From Pollutimonas nitritireducens (lineage in GTDB: Bacteria; Pseudomonadota; Gammaproteobacteria; Burkholderiales; Burkholderiaceae_B): 64,000 nt of DNA. Position numbers and translations under genes: made by a program. Location of the stretch: assembly GCF_002849615.1 (NCBI RefSeq), contig NZ_PDNV01000001.1, forward strand, positions 310,001 through 374,000, in the 5' to 3' direction. Shown piece after piece: positions 39,114-48,568 of the stretch. Under the pieces are notes generated by a model. The model saw only the letters and a program-made list of their open reading frames with translations. It searched no databases and was not told the origin of the DNA. The first letter of the stretch is position 1. The number at the start of each line of letters is the position of its first letter.

Positions 39114-39482
39114 ATGATCCAAATGCAGACCACGCTGGACGTGGCCGATAACACTGGCGCACGCAGAATCATGTGCATCAAGGTGTTAGGCGGCTCGAAG
39201 CGCCGTTATGCCGCTATCGGTGACATTATCAAAGTTAGTGTCAAAGATGCGGCCCCACGCGGGCGCGTCAAAAAGGGCGAGATTTACAACGCTGTAGTGG
39301 TTCGCACCGCTAAGGGCGTTCGTCGTAAAGACGGCTCGCTGATCAAGTTCGGTGGCAACGCTGCCGTGTTGCTCAACGCCAAACTGGAACCCATCGGTAC
39401 CCGTATCTTCGGACCTGTCACGCGCGAATTGCGTACAGAAAAGTTCATGAAGATCGTGTCGTTGGCTCCAGAAGTGCTGTAA
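39114..39482 (+). CDS. rplN: 50S ribosomal protein uL14
   Basis: Subunit-interface protein and the target of the silencing factor RsfS. 122 residues, opening [21 protein letters not shown], typical. First gene of the spc operon, here detached from rpsQ. Shine-Dalgarno ACAGGA precedes the ATG. Confidence 0.98.
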   Translation: MIQMQTTLDVADNTGARRIMCIKVLGGSKRRYAAIGDIIKVSVKDAAPRGRVKKGEIYNAVVVRTAKGVRRKDGSLIKFGGNAAVLLNAKLEPIGTRIFGPVTRELRTEKFMKIVSLAPEVL

Positions 39483-39492
39483 GGAGCGAACC

Positions 39493-39813
39493 ATGCAAAA
39501 AATCCGTAAAGGCGACGAAGTCATTGTGTTGACTGGTCGCGACAAAAAACGCCGTGGCACCGTGTTGCAACGTGTAGACGCCGACCATGTATTGGTCGAA
39601 GGCATCAATGTCGTCAAGAAACACGTGAAGGCCAATCCTATGGCCGGCTCGCAAGGTGGCATTATCGACAAGACCATGCCCATCCACATCTCGAATGTGG
39701 CACTCTTCAATCCCGAGTCCGGCAAGGCCGATCGCGTTGGGATCAAAGAAGTCGATGGCAGCAAGGTCCGTGTATTCCGTTCCAGCGGCGCCGTCGTTGG
39801 CGCCAAGGCTTAA
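39493..39813 (+). CDS. rplX: 50S ribosomal protein uL24
   Basis: Assembly-initiator protein binding the 5' end of 23S rRNA. 106 residues with the KOW motif [19 protein letters not shown]. In E. coli the S8 repressor site lies at the rplX-rplE junction; the 12-nt spacer here was not tested for it. Confidence 0.97.
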   Translation: MQKIRKGDEVIVLTGRDKKRRGTVLQRVDADHVLVEGINVVKKHVKANPMAGSQGGIIDKTMPIHISNVALFNPESGKADRVGIKEVDGSKVRVFRSSGAVVGAKA

Positions 39814-39825
39814 GGGGCGAAGAAC

Positions 39826-40365
39826 ATGGCACGTTTACAAGAGTTTTACCGCAGCAAGGTCGCCGCAGACCTTCAAGCCCAATTCGGCTACGAAAGCGCA
39901 ATGCAAGTGCCGCGCATCACCAAGATCACCCTGAACATGGGTGTGTCCGAAGCGGTGTCCGACAAGAAGGTTATTGAGCACGCCGTCTCTGACTTGACGA
40001 AAATTGCAGGACAAAAGCCTGTTGTCACGAAAACGAAAAAGGCTATTGCCGGTTTCAAGATCCGTGAAGACTACCCCATCGGTTGCATGGTCACATTGCG
40101 TGGCCGCCGCATGTACGAATTCCTGGACCGTCTGGTGGCCGTGGCTTTGCCGCGCGTTCGTGACTTCCGTGGTATTTCGGGTCGTGCGTTCGACGGACGT
40201 GGCAACTACAACATCGGGGTGAAAGAGCAACTCATTTTCCCTGAAATCGAATACGACAAGATCGACGCCGTACGTGGGATGAACATCAGCATCACCACGA
40301 CAGCCAAGACCGACGAAGAAGCCAAGGCACTGCTTACAGCCTTCAGCTTCCCGTTTCGCAATTAA
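39826..40365 (+). CDS. rplE: 50S ribosomal protein uL5
   Basis: Central-protuberance protein, part of the 5S rRNA complex with uL18 and bL25. 179 residues with [15 protein letters not shown] and [17 protein letters not shown]. Shine-Dalgarno AAGGGGCG precedes it. Confidence 0.97.
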   Translation: MARLQEFYRSKVAADLQAQFGYESAMQVPRITKITLNMGVSEAVSDKKVIEHAVSDLTKIAGQKPVVTKTKKAIAGFKIREDYPIGCMVTLRGRRMYEFLDRLVAVALPRVRDFRGISGRAFDGRGNYNIGVKEQLIFPEIEYDKIDAVRGMNISITTTAKTDEEAKALLTAFSFPFRN

Positions 40366-40374
40366 GGGGCGAAC

Positions 40375-40680
40375 GTGGCAAAACTTTCACTCATCAATCG
40401 CGATATCAAACGCGCCAAGCTGGCAGAAAAATTTGCACCCAAACGTGCTGCACTGAAGGCGATCATCGACGATCAGTCCAAGACTGACGAAGAGCGCTAC
40501 CAGGCCCGTTTGAAACTGCAACAACTGCCGCGCAATTCCAACCCGACGCGCCAACGTAACCGTTGCGTTGTCACGGGTCGTGCGCGTGGCGTTTATAGCA
40601 AGTTCGGTTTAACTCGCCACAAGCTGCGTGAAATGACGTTGCGTGGCGAAGTGCCGGGCATGACCAAAGCCAGCTGGTAG
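40375..40680 (+). CDS. rpsN: 30S ribosomal protein uS14 (zinc-free form)
   Basis: Small-subunit head protein, 101 residues. It is the long C-minus form without the CxxC zinc ribbon, so it has no zinc requirement. The start is GTG at 40375, preceded by AAGGGGCGA; no ATG is available in frame near it. The C-terminal signature [12 protein letters not shown] is intact. Confidence 0.97.
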   Translation: MAKLSLINRDIKRAKLAEKFAPKRAALKAIIDDQSKTDEERYQARLKLQQLPRNSNPTRQRNRCVVTGRARGVYSKFGLTRHKLREMTLRGEVPGMTKASW

Positions 40681-40691
40681 GAGAAATATAA

Positions 40692-41087
40692 ATGAGCATG
40701 AGCGATCCCATCGCCGACATGTTGACCCGCGTGCGTAACGCGCAACAAGTCAATAAAACGTCGGTTAGCATGCCCTCCTCGAAGCTGAAGGTAGCTATTG
40801 CTGCCGTGCTGAAAGACGAAGGCTATATCGACAGTTACCAGATCGGCGGCGAAAAAGCCAAGCCGGTTCTGGAAATCACACTTAAATACTACGCTGGCCG
40901 TCCGGTCATCGAGCGTATCGACCGCGTTTCGCGTCCTGGGCTGCGTATATATAAAAACAGCAAATCCATTCCTCAAGTGATGAATGGCCTGGGCGTCGCT
41001 ATCGTGTCGACTCCGCGCGGTGTCATGACCGATCGCAAAGCTCGCGCCAATGGCGTGGGCGGCGAAGTACTTTGCTACGTGGCATAA
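40692..41087 (+). CDS. rpsH: 30S ribosomal protein uS8
   Basis: Central-domain 16S binder and, in E. coli, the autogenous repressor of the spc operon. 131 residues, opening [18 protein letters not shown] and ending [16 protein letters not shown] Shine-Dalgarno. Confidence 0.97.
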   Translation: MSMSDPIADMLTRVRNAQQVNKTSVSMPSSKLKVAIAAVLKDEGYIDSYQIGGEKAKPVLEITLKYYAGRPVIERIDRVSRPGLRIYKNSKSIPQVMNGLGVAIVSTPRGVMTDRKARANGVGGEVLCYVA

Positions 41088-41097
41088 GGAGAATCAT

Positions 41098-41631
41098 ATG
41101 TCACGCATTGCAAAATACCCGGTCCCCGTACCCCAAGGCGTAGAAGCCACCATCAGTGCAGATCAAATTGTTGTCAAGGGTCCATTGGGCACCTTGAAGC
41201 AAGCCCTGAAGGGCGACGTTAACGTCGTTCAAGATGGCGATCAGCTGACGTTTGCTGTAGCCAACGATTCCCGCGAGGCCAAGGCCATGTCGGGTACGTT
41301 GCGCGCACTGGTTGCCAACATGGTAACTGGTGTCAGCAAGGGCTTCGAGCGTAAACTCACTCTGGTCGGCGTGGGCTTTCGTGCCCAGGTCCAGGGCGAC
41401 GCGCTGAAGTTGCAACTTGGTTATTCCCACGACATCCTGCATCCCATGCCCGAAGGCATCAAGATCGAATGTCCTACCCAGACCGAGATCGTCGTCAAGG
41501 GTTCGGACAAACAGGTTGTTGGTCAGGTGGCCGCTGAAATCCGCGCTTACCGCGAACCCGAACCCTACAAGGGCAAGGGCGTGCGTTACGCTGATGAGCG
41601 CGTCATCATCAAAGAAACCAAGAAGAAATAA
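41098..41631 (+). CDS. rplF: 50S ribosomal protein uL6
   Basis: Binds 23S rRNA near the sarcin-ricin loop at the factor-binding site. 177 residues from ATG 41098 with AAGGAG before it. The open frame extends 16 codons upstream into rpsH but lacks family similarity there. C-terminal signature [15 protein letters not shown] is intact. Confidence 0.97.
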   Translation: MSRIAKYPVPVPQGVEATISADQIVVKGPLGTLKQALKGDVNVVQDGDQLTFAVANDSREAKAMSGTLRALVANMVTGVSKGFERKLTLVGVGFRAQVQGDALKLQLGYSHDILHPMPEGIKIECPTQTEIVVKGSDKQVVGQVAAEIRAYREPEPYKGKGVRYADERVIIKETKKK

Positions 41632-41652
41632 GCGCGCAGGCAAGGACGAATT

Positions 41653-42018
41653 ATGGACAAGAGAATCTCCCGTTTGCGTCGTGCAGTGGCGACCCGCCGG
41701 AAAATCAGCGAGCTGCGAGTTCATCGCCTCTCTATTTTCCGCTCGAACCTGCACATATACGCGAACATCATTTCGCCGGAAGGCGATCGTGTGCTCGTTA
41801 GCGCTTCCACGCTCGAGCCGGAAGTACGCAAAGAACTCGCCGGCAAAAGCGCCAACGGTGGCAACGTTGCCGCCGCTGGTCTGGTCGGTAAGCGCGTAGC
41901 CGAAAAAGCAAAAGCCGCTGGTATAGAGCTGGTTGCCTTTGATCGTTCGGGCTTTCGTTATCATGGCCGCGTGAAAGCGTTGGCCGACGCCGCGCGTGAA
42001 GCCGGCTTGAAATTCTAA
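41653..42018 (+). CDS. rplR: 50S ribosomal protein uL18
   Basis: 5S rRNA-binding protein, 121 residues, with [17 protein letters not shown] and the C-terminal [24 protein letters not shown] block. AAGGA Shine-Dalgarno. Confidence 0.97.
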   Translation: MDKRISRLRRAVATRRKISELRVHRLSIFRSNLHIYANIISPEGDRVLVSASTLEPEVRKELAGKSANGGNVAAAGLVGKRVAEKAKAAGIELVAFDRSGFRYHGRVKALADAAREAGLKF

Positions 42019-42033
42019 GCAAGGAATTATCAA

Positions 42034-42555
42034 ATGGCTAAAGCACAAGGTAAGCACGCCGCAGAGAAAGAAAGCGACGACGGCTTGCGTGAAAAAATGA
42101 TCGCGGTCAATCGCGTCAGCAAAGTGGTCAAGGGTGGTCGCACCATGAGCTTTGCCGCATTGACCGTGGTAGGTGATGGCGATGGCCGCATTGGAATGGG
42201 CAAAGGTAAAGCTCGTGAAGTGCCCGTCGCCGTTCAAAAAGCAATGGAACAGGCCCGCCGCGGACTGCTTAAGGTCAACCTGAAAAACGGTACCTTGCAT
42301 CACACGGTATTTGGCAAGCATGGCGCCGCTACAGTCATGATTTCACCAGCACCTGAAGGTACTGGCGTTATCGCGGGCGGTCCTATGCGCGCTGTATTCG
42401 ACGTAATGGGCGTGCGTAATGTGGTCGCAAAGAGCCTCGGCTCCAGCAATCCTTACAACATGGTCCGCGCAACGCTTAATGGCTTGCGTGCCTGCTCGAC
42501 TCCTGCTGACATCGCTGCAAAACGCGGCAAGTCGGTAGAAGATATTCTGGGGTAA
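42034..42555 (+). CDS. rpsE: 30S ribosomal protein uS5
   Basis: Decoding-fidelity and mRNA-entry protein, 173 residues. The spectinomycin loop reads [20 protein letters not shown], the sensitive form. The second domain contains [20 protein letters not shown] Shine-Dalgarno. Confidence 0.97.
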   Translation: MAKAQGKHAAEKESDDGLREKMIAVNRVSKVVKGGRTMSFAALTVVGDGDGRIGMGKGKAREVPVAVQKAMEQARRGLLKVNLKNGTLHHTVFGKHGAATVMISPAPEGTGVIAGGPMRAVFDVMGVRNVVAKSLGSSNPYNMVRATLNGLRACSTPADIAAKRGKSVEDILG

Positions 42556-42558
42556 GTC

Positions 42559-42744
42559 ATGGCACAAAAGCAAATTAAAGTAACTCTCGTACGTTCTGTT
42601 ATCGGCACCAAGGAATCCCATCGCGCGACAGTTCGCGGTCTGGGCCTGGGTCGCATGAATAGCAGCCGCGTATTGGTCGATACGCCCGAGGTGCGTGGGA
42701 TGATCCGGAAAGTGGATTACCTCGTTACCGTCTCGGAAGCCTGA
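42559..42744 (+). CDS. rpmD: 50S ribosomal protein uL30
   Basis: 61-residue peripheral protein with [23 protein letters not shown], the typical family core. It starts 3 nt after the rpsE stop. Confidence 0.96.
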   Translation: MAQKQIKVTLVRSVIGTKESHRATVRGLGLGRMNSSRVLVDTPEVRGMIRKVDYLVTVSEA

Positions 42745-42755
42745 AAGGAATCGAG

Positions 42756-43196
42756 ATGTCAGAAACTCAATTAAATACGCTGAAACCAGCCGCAGGCAGC
42801 CACCCCGCTCGCCGACGTGTTGGTCGCGGTATCGGCTCCGGCTTCGGTAAAACCGCTGGTCGTGGCCACAAGGGTCAAAAATCGCGTACTGGCGGTTTCC
42901 ACAAAGTCGGTTTTGAAGGCGGTCAAATGCCTTTGCAACGCCGTCTGCCGAAACGTGGCTTTACTGCGATGAACCAACATCTGTCCGCCGAAGTGCGTTT
43001 GTCCGACCTCGAGCGCCTGCCTGTCGACCAAGTTGACGTGCAGGTTCTCAAGCAGGCAGGCGTCATCGGCCAGGCCGTGCGTTACGTGAAGGTCATCAAG
43101 TCCGGCGAACTGTCGCGCAAGGTTGTCCTTAGCGGAATCAGCGCAACGGCCGGTGCTCGCAGCGCGATCGAAGCTGCCGGCGGCTCGCTGGCTTAA
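42756..43196 (+). CDS. rplO: 50S ribosomal protein uL15
   Basis: Late-assembly protein, 146 residues. Gly/Arg-rich N-terminal tail [23 protein letters not shown] is followed by the globular domain. It directly precedes secY, as usual. Confidence 0.97.
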   Translation: MSETQLNTLKPAAGSHPARRRVGRGIGSGFGKTAGRGHKGQKSRTGGFHKVGFEGGQMPLQRRLPKRGFTAMNQHLSAEVRLSDLERLPVDQVDVQVLKQAGVIGQAVRYVKVIKSGELSRKVVLSGISATAGARSAIEAAGGSLA

Positions 43197-43205
43197 GGGG
43201 TAACG

Positions 43206-44531
43206 GTGGCTAAAGCTCAGGCACAGAGTAAATCGGGTTCCCGGTACAGCGATCTAAAGCGCCGTATCGTTTTCCTGATACTCGCCCTGGTGGTCTATCG
43301 GTTGGGAACGCACATACCCGTGCCGGGCATCAATCCCGACGCGCTGGCCGAACTGTTCCAGCAAAACCAGGACGGTATCCTGGGTTTGTTCAACATGTTC
43401 TCGGGCGGCGCGCTGTCGCGGTTCTCCGTGTTCGCACTGGGTATCATGCCCTATATCTCCGCGTCCATCATTATGCAATTGATGGCGGTCGTGGTGCCTA
43501 CCCTCGAAGCGATCAAGAAAGAAGGCGAATCGGGCCGACGCAAGATCACCCAGTACACCCGCTACGGCACGGTGTTCCTGGCGCTGATTCAAGCTGTTGG
43601 TATCTCGGTCGCCCTCGAATCGCAGCCCGGGCTGGTAATCGATGTCGGCATGATGTTCCGCTTTACGACGGTAGTCACACTGGTTACCGGCACGATGTTC
43701 GTTATGTGGTTGGGTGAACAAATCACCGAGCGTGGTATGGGCAATGGTATTTCCATACTGATTTTCGCCGGTATTGTCGCAGGCTTGCCTAGCGCCTTGG
43801 CAGGAATGCTGGATCTGGTTCGTACTGACGCCATGTCGGTCTTGTCGGCTTTGTTCATTCTTGTGCTGGTTGTTGCCGTCACGTATTTCGTGGTGTTCGT
43901 CGAACGAGGCCAGCGCCGCATCACGGTGAACTATGCGAAGCGACAGGTCGGCAACAAGATCTATGGCGGTCAAAGTTCGCACTTGCCGCTGAAGCTGAAC
44001 ATGTCGGGCGTCATTCCCCCCATTTTCGCCTCATCGATCATCCTGCTTCCCGCAACCGTTACCAGCTGGTTCTCCAGCAATCCGAATATGCGTTGGTTGG
44101 GCGATCTCGCGGCGGTACTGTCGCCCGGTCAACCGCTCTACATTACGCTGTATTCTGCTGCAATTATTTTCTTCTGCTTCTTTTATACGGCCTTGGTTTT
44201 CAATAGTCGTGAAACTGCAGATAACCTGAAGAAAAGCGGTGCGTTTGTTCCAGGCATCCGGCCAGGGGACCAGACGTCGCGTTATATCGACAAGATACTG
44301 ATGCGATTGACCCTGATGGGCGCTCTCTACATAACTCTGGTGTGTTTGTTGCCGGAACTCATGCAGGCTCGCTGGAATGTACCGTTTTATTTTGGTGGCA
44401 CTTCTTTGTTGATTATCGTGGTGGTGACCATGGACTTCATGGCACAAGCTCAGGCTTACATGATGTCCCATCAATACGACTCGTTGCTCAAGAAGGCCAA
44501 CTTCAAGGGTGCGGGATTGCCAATGCGGTAA
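43206..44531 (+). CDS. secY: Preprotein translocase channel subunit SecY
   Basis: Inner-membrane protein-conducting channel. 441 residues, ten predicted membrane helices, with [13 protein letters not shown] at the start of helix 1, plug-proximal [18 protein letters not shown], and cytosolic loop [15 protein letters not shown] that contacts SecA and the ribosome. The start is GTG at 43206 after AAGGGGTAAC. Its place between rplO and infA is standard. Confidence 0.98.
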   Translation: MAKAQAQSKSGSRYSDLKRRIVFLILALVVYRLGTHIPVPGINPDALAELFQQNQDGILGLFNMFSGGALSRFSVFALGIMPYISASIIMQLMAVVVPTLEAIKKEGESGRRKITQYTRYGTVFLALIQAVGISVALESQPGLVIDVGMMFRFTTVVTLVTGTMFVMWLGEQITERGMGNGISILIFAGIVAGLPSALAGMLDLVRTDAMSVLSALFILVLVVAVTYFVVFVERGQRRITVNYAKRQVGNKIYGGQSSHLPLKLNMSGVIPPIFASSIILLPATVTSWFSSNPNMRWLGDLAAVLSPGQPLYITLYSAAIIFFCFFYTALVFNSRETADNLKKSGAFVPGIRPGDQTSRYIDKILMRLTLMGALYITLVCLLPELMQARWNVPFYFGGTSLLIIVVVTMDFMAQAQAYMMSHQYDSLLKKANFKGAGLPMR

Positions 44532-44538
44532 AAAAGAA

Positions 44539-44757
44539 ATGGCAAAAGACGACGTCATTCAAATGCAAGGAGAGGTTCTCGAGAACCTTCCCAACGCAAC
44601 TTTTCGCGTCAAGCTGGAAAATGGCCACATAGTATTGGGCCACATATCGGGCAAGATGCGTATGCATTACATCCGGATTCTGCCGGGTGACAAGGTTACA
44701 GTGGAGCTCACGCCCTATGACCTGTCGCGTGCCAGAATTGTATTCCGCTCTAAATAA
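44539..44757 (+). CDS. infA: Translation initiation factor IF-1
   Basis: OB-fold factor that occupies the A site during initiation. 72 residues from ATG 44539, opening [20 protein letters not shown], only 7 nt after the secY stop. Longer upstream frames overlap secY and lack similarity. Confidence 0.97.
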   Translation: MAKDDVIQMQGEVLENLPNATFRVKLENGHIVLGHISGKMRMHYIRILPGDKVTVELTPYDLSRARIVFRSK

Positions 44758-44788
44758 GCGGCCGGTTACAGGAAACTAGGAGTCAACC

Positions 44789-44902
44789 ATGAAAGTAATG
44801 GCATCGGTAAAACGGATCTGCCGCAACTGCAAGATCATTAAACGTCACGGCGTGGTGCGTGTAATTTGCACCGAACCACGTCATAAGCAGCGTCAAGGCT
44901 AA
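44789..44902 (+). CDS. rpmJ: 50S ribosomal protein bL36
   Basis: 37 residues, translated directly from the sequence: [20 protein letters not shown] followed by a short strand and [11 protein letters not shown]. Cys11, Cys14, Cys27 and His32 form the zinc ribbon, so this is the zinc-containing C+ form. GGAG lies 7 nt before the ATG. Standard place between infA and rpsM. Confidence 0.96.
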   Translation: MKVMASVKRICRNCKIIKRHGVVRVICTEPRHKQRQG

Positions 44903-44937
44903 TGGCCGACACGCAACGGATTTAACAAGGAACAGTC

Positions 44938-45303
44938 ATGGCCCGTATTGCTGGCATCAACATTCCGCCGCATCAACACGCCGAAATCGGACTTACCGCT
45001 ATTTTTGGTATTGGTCGTACCCGTGCTCGCAAAATCTGCGAGGCATCCGGTATTGAGCTCTCCAAGAAAGTGAAAGATCTGACAGACGCCGAACTCGAAC
45101 GTATCCGCGAACACGTCGGTGTGTTCACGGTTGAAGGTGATTTGCGTCGCGAAGTACAATTGTCGATCAAACGTCTGATCGATCTGGGAACCTACCGGGG
45201 CATGCGCCACAAGCGTGGCTTGCCTGTACGTGGTCAACGCACCCGTACCAACGCACGCACCCGTAAAGGTCCGCGTCGCGCTGCTGCTTCCCTGAAGAAA
45301 TAA
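44938..45303 (+). CDS. rpsM: 30S ribosomal protein uS13
   Basis: Head protein forming inter-subunit bridge B1 and contacting P-site tRNA by its tail. 121 residues with [22 protein letters not shown]-type opening and C-terminal [20 protein letters not shown] Shine-Dalgarno. Confidence 0.97.
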   Translation: MARIAGINIPPHQHAEIGLTAIFGIGRTRARKICEASGIELSKKVKDLTDAELERIREHVGVFTVEGDLRREVQLSIKRLIDLGTYRGMRHKRGLPVRGQRTRTNARTRKGPRRAAASLKK

Positions 45304-45317
45304 TCGAGGAATAGAAG

Positions 45318-45719
45318 ATGGCGAAAGCTTCCAACAGCGGCGCATCGCGCGCACGCAAGAAAATCAAGAAGAGCGTATCGGACGGCATTGCGCACGTCCA
45401 TGCGTCCTTCAACAACACGATCATCACCATTACCGACCGCCAAGGCAATGCCTTGTCCTGGGCGACATCCGGTGGTGCGGGCTTTAAAGGCTCGCGCAAG
45501 TCCACACCGTTCGCAGCGCAGGTTGCCGCGGAATCGGCTGGGCGCGTCGCGTTGGAATATGGTATCAAAACACTTGAAGTTCGCATCAAGGGCCCCGGTC
45601 CTGGCCGTGAATCATCGGTGCGTGCACTGAATGCGCTGGGAATCAAAATTTCCAGCATTTCAGACATCACGCCGGTGCCTCATAACGGCTGCCGTCCGCC
45701 CAAGCGTCGTCGCATCTAA
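45318..45719 (+). CDS. rpsK: 30S ribosomal protein uS11
   Basis: Platform protein near the E-site mRNA. 133 residues with [20 protein letters not shown] and the C-terminal [18 protein letters not shown] before the ATG. Confidence 0.97.
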   Translation: MAKASNSGASRARKKIKKSVSDGIAHVHASFNNTIITITDRQGNALSWATSGGAGFKGSRKSTPFAAQVAAESAGRVALEYGIKTLEVRIKGPGPGRESSVRALNALGIKISSISDITPVPHNGCRPPKRRRI

Positions 45720-45730
45720 GGGGAAGCATC

Positions 45731-46354
45731 TTGGCACGTTATATTGGACCTAAATGCAAACTCTCGCGTCGCGAGGGTACAGATCTATTTTTGAAGAGCT
45801 CGCGCCGCTCGCTCGACTCGAAGTGCAAACTCGAGTCCAAGCCTGGTCAGCATGGCCGTACTTCGGGCGCTCGTACGTCTGACTACGGTTTGCAGTTGCG
45901 CGAAAAGCAAAAGCTCAAGCGCATGTACGGTGTGTTGGAAAAGCAATTCCGCAAGTATTTCTTTGAAGCTGAGCGTCGCCGTGGCAACACTGGCGAGACC
46001 CTGATTCAACTGCTGGAATCGCGTCTGGACAACGTCGTCTATCGCATGGGCTTCGGCTCGACGCGTGCTGAAGCGCGTCAGTTGGTGAATCACCGCTCCG
46101 TTGAAATCAATGGCCACACTGCCGACATCGCTTCGATGTTGGTCAAGGCCGGCGACGTTATCTCGATCCGCGAAAAGGCGAAAGCCCAGCTGCGTATTCG
46201 TGAATCGCTAGACCTCGCAACAGGCCAAGGCCTGCCGCAGTGGGTCGAAGTCGACACCGGCAAGCTGACAGGTACCTTCAAACAGGTTCCTGATCGCGCT
46301 GATGTTGCCCGCGACGTCAACGAATCGATGGTTGTCGAGTTGTACTCGCGCTAA
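45731..46354 (+). CDS. rpsD: 30S ribosomal protein uS4
   Basis: 16S assembly initiator, fidelity protein and, in E. coli, autogenous repressor of the alpha operon. 207 residues, [19 protein letters not shown]. The start is TTG at 45731, 11 nt after the rpsK stop, with GGGGAAG before it; no ATG or GTG fits the conserved N-terminus. A TTG start on a highly expressed ribosomal gene is uncommon and may be a regulatory brake. Confidence 0.96.
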   Translation: MARYIGPKCKLSRREGTDLFLKSSRRSLDSKCKLESKPGQHGRTSGARTSDYGLQLREKQKLKRMYGVLEKQFRKYFFEAERRRGNTGETLIQLLESRLDNVVYRMGFGSTRAEARQLVNHRSVEINGHTADIASMLVKAGDVISIREKAKAQLRIRESLDLATGQGLPQWVEVDTGKLTGTFKQVPDRADVARDVNESMVVELYSR

Positions 46355-46391
46355 TTGATACAAGCAACAAGGCAGCAATTTGCAGTGTTGT

Positions 46392-46426
46392 AAGCCCACT
46401 TTTCCAGTTCGCTGGTAAGTGGGCTT
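46392..46426 (+). promoter_or_regulatory. Strong hairpin between rpsD and rpoA
   Basis: AAGCCCACTT (46392-46401) pairs with AAGTGGGCTT (46417-46426). The inner CCAG/CTGG (46404-46407/46412-46415) is capped by a TTCG tetraloop. Only three T follow, so it is more likely a processing or pausing hairpin than a full terminator; rpoA must still be expressed downstream. Confidence 0.55.
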
Positions 46427-46506
46427 TGCGATGCCGCAGGAATCATTCCAGCCAGTCCATCAGCCTTATCGGTGTAACGAGCCGAGGGTATTGAAAAGGA
46501 ACATAC

Positions 46507-47499
46507 ATGTCGTCATTAGGTTTTCTCAAACCCCGTTCTATTGAAGTCGTGCCTGTCGGAAAGAATCACGCCAAAATCGTGATGGAACCGTTCGAGCGCG
46601 GCTACGGGCACACGCTGGGTAACGCCTTGCGTCGCATACTGCTGTCGTCCATGGCAGGCTATGCGCCTACCGAAGTTCAGATGACCGGTGTCGTGCACGA
46701 ATACTCCACCATCGCCGGCGTACGTGAAGACGTCGTCGACATCTTGTTGAACCTGAAAGGCGTCGTATTCAAGCTGCATAATCGCGAAGAAGTCACGCTG
46801 GTTCTGCGCAAACAGGGTCAGGGCATCGTGTTGGCCAGCGATATCGAGCTGCCGCACGACGTCGAAATCATCAATCCTGATCACGTCATTGCCACGCTTA
46901 CCGAAGCCGGGAAGCTGGAAATGCAGATCAAGGTAGAGCAGGGCCGTGGCTACGTGCCGGGCAACGTACGCGCCTTGGTCGACGACCGCACCCACACCAT
47001 TGGCCGTATCGTGCTTGACGCATCGTACAGCCCCGTGCGCCGTGTCAGCTATTCGGTTGAGAGCGCCCGTGTTGAACAGCGCACCGACCTGGACAAGTTG
47101 GTGCTCGATATCCAGACCAACGGCGTTGTGTCGCCGGAAGAAGCTGTACGTCAGTCGGCACGCGTTCTTATGGACCAGATCTCGGTATTTGCTGCCCTGG
47201 AAGGCGCCGGCGATTACGCCGACAGCCCTCAGGCCCGCGGCAATGCTCCACAGATCGATCCAGTGCTGCTGCGCCCGGTCGACGATCTGGAACTCACCGT
47301 TCGCTCTGCAAACTGCCTGAAAGCCGAAAATATTTACTACATCGGCGATCTGATCCAGCGCACGGAAAACGAACTGCTCAAGACGCCTAATCTGGGCCGC
47401 AAGTCTTTGAATGAAATCAAGGAAGTCCTTGCTGCACGTGGCTTGACGCTGGGCATGAAGCTGGAAAACTGGCCGCCAGTCGGCCTGGAACGCCCTTAA
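46507..47499 (+). CDS. rpoA: DNA-directed RNA polymerase subunit alpha
   Basis: Assembly platform of RNA polymerase; the C-terminal domain binds UP elements and activators. 330 residues: NTD with [15 protein letters not shown], a flexible linker, then CTD with [12 protein letters not shown]-type sequence ([20 protein letters not shown]), [20 protein letters not shown] Shine-Dalgarno. Gene order rpsD-rpoA-rplQ is conserved. Confidence 0.98.
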   Translation: MSSLGFLKPRSIEVVPVGKNHAKIVMEPFERGYGHTLGNALRRILLSSMAGYAPTEVQMTGVVHEYSTIAGVREDVVDILLNLKGVVFKLHNREEVTLVLRKQGQGIVLASDIELPHDVEIINPDHVIATLTEAGKLEMQIKVEQGRGYVPGNVRALVDDRTHTIGRIVLDASYSPVRRVSYSVESARVEQRTDLDKLVLDIQTNGVVSPEEAVRQSARVLMDQISVFAALEGAGDYADSPQARGNAPQIDPVLLRPVDDLELTVRSANCLKAENIYYIGDLIQRTENELLKTPNLGRKSLNEIKEVLAARGLTLGMKLENWPPVGLERP

Positions 47500-47523
47500 G
47501 TACCCCTGAAGTCATCCGACAGT

Positions 47524-47559
47524 GGCAGGACCTAGCCATAACTATGGTAAAGTCCTGCC
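47524..47559 (+). promoter_or_regulatory. Hairpin between rpoA and rplQ
   Basis: GGCAGGAC (47524-47531) and GTCCTGCC (47552-47559) enclose an inner CCAT/ATGG stem. A second inverted repeat AACGGA/TCCGTT lies at 47603-47618, before rplQ. There is no T-run. Possible processing sites that separate rpoA and rplQ expression. Confidence 0.45.
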
Positions 47560-47642
47560 CGCACCCGGCCCGCAGCATTGCTGATAGAAGAGCCGGATAA
47601 CCAACGGAATAATCCGTTAAAACAGATTCAAAGGAAATTATC

Positions 47643-48026
47643 ATGCGTCACCGTAGTGGATTGCGTAAATTAAATCGCACCAGCAGTCACCGTTTGGCTA
47701 TGTTCCGCAATATGGCCGTTTCGTTGCTCACTCACGAAGCCATCAAGACCACCTTGCCGAAAGCCAAGGAATTGCGTCGCGTCGTCGAACCACTGATCAC
47801 GCTGGGCAAAGAGCCTACGCTGGCTAACAAGCGCCTGGCATTTGCCCGCCTGCGCGACCGCGATGCCGTGGTCAAGCTGTTTGCAGAAATCGGTCCCCGC
47901 TACAAAGAACGTAACGGCGGCTACACCCGCGTCCTGAAAATGGGTTTCCGTCAGGGCGACAACGCTCCGATGGCATTTATGGAATTGGTAGACCGTCCAG
48001 AAATCGAAGAAACCGACGCTGAATAA
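47643..48026 (+). CDS. rplQ: 50S ribosomal protein bL17
   Basis: Tunnel-exit-side protein, 127 residues, opening [20 protein letters not shown]. Last gene of the alpha operon, followed by a strong terminator. AAAGGAAA Shine-Dalgarno. Confidence 0.97.
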   Translation: MRHRSGLRKLNRTSSHRLAMFRNMAVSLLTHEAIKTTLPKAKELRRVVEPLITLGKEPTLANKRLAFARLRDRDAVVKLFAEIGPRYKERNGGYTRVLKMGFRQGDNAPMAFMELVDRPEIEETDAE

Positions 48027-48048
48027 GCGCGTGTCTTCGCAGGCGTTC

Positions 48049-48073
48049 AAACGGGCTTTCGGGCCCGTTTTTT
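48049..48073 (+). terminator. Rho-independent terminator after rplQ
   Basis: AAACGGGC (48049-48056) pairs with GCCCGTTT (48063-48070) and the T-run reaches 48073. It ends the alpha operon. Confidence 0.9.
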
Positions 48074-48115
48074 ATGGGAGAATGAACCATTGCCAATGAA
48101 CCGGAGCTGTCCTTC

Positions 48116-48532
48116 ATGAGCACCTTCATTCCGTCCGATCATACCGGCGGCGCCGCGGCATCTGCTGCCGTCAACGGTCGCGCCAGGCTCGAGCAGGCTG
48201 ACGACATAGTGGTCCTGCTCAGCAATGCGCCTGACATGTTGCTGGCCAAACGTATTGCGCATGTGCTGGTCGAAGAACATCTCGCCGCCTGCGTGAACCT
48301 TGGGGCCGCCATGTTGTCCATGTATATGTGGGAAGGGGTGCTGGAAGGCACCGAAGAAATTCCGCTCACGATAAAAACGACGGTTACACGGGCACCAGAG
48401 CTTGTGGCCCGGCTGGCCGAGCTACACCCTTACGAGGTTCCCGAGGTGCTCGTCATGGGCGTTTCAGGTGGCTCCGCGAGCTACCTCGACTGGTGTCGAA
48501 CCCAGACGGCACTAAACCGGTCCCGGATTTGA
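48116..48532 (+). CDS. cutA: Divalent-cation tolerance protein CutA
   Basis: CutA1-family trimeric ferredoxin-like protein, 138 residues. The core runs VLLSNAPDMLLAKRIAHVLVEEHLAACVN, then YMWEGVLEGTEEIPLTIKT and HPYEVPEVL, all family hallmarks. The N-terminal 27 residues are an extra, low-complexity extension not found in the 112-residue E. coli protein. The exact role is unsettled (copper tolerance in E. coli). It directly precedes dsbD, the same arrangement as cutA-dsbD in E. coli. Confidence 0.92.
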   Translation: MSTFIPSDHTGGAAASAAVNGRARLEQADDIVVLLSNAPDMLLAKRIAHVLVEEHLAACVNLGAAMLSMYMWEGVLEGTEEIPLTIKTTVTRAPELVARLAELHPYEVPEVLVMGVSGGSASYLDWCRTQTALNRSRI

Positions 48533-48568
48533 ACAAAAAGGACGCAAGGCGTCCAAGAGGAAGTACAG

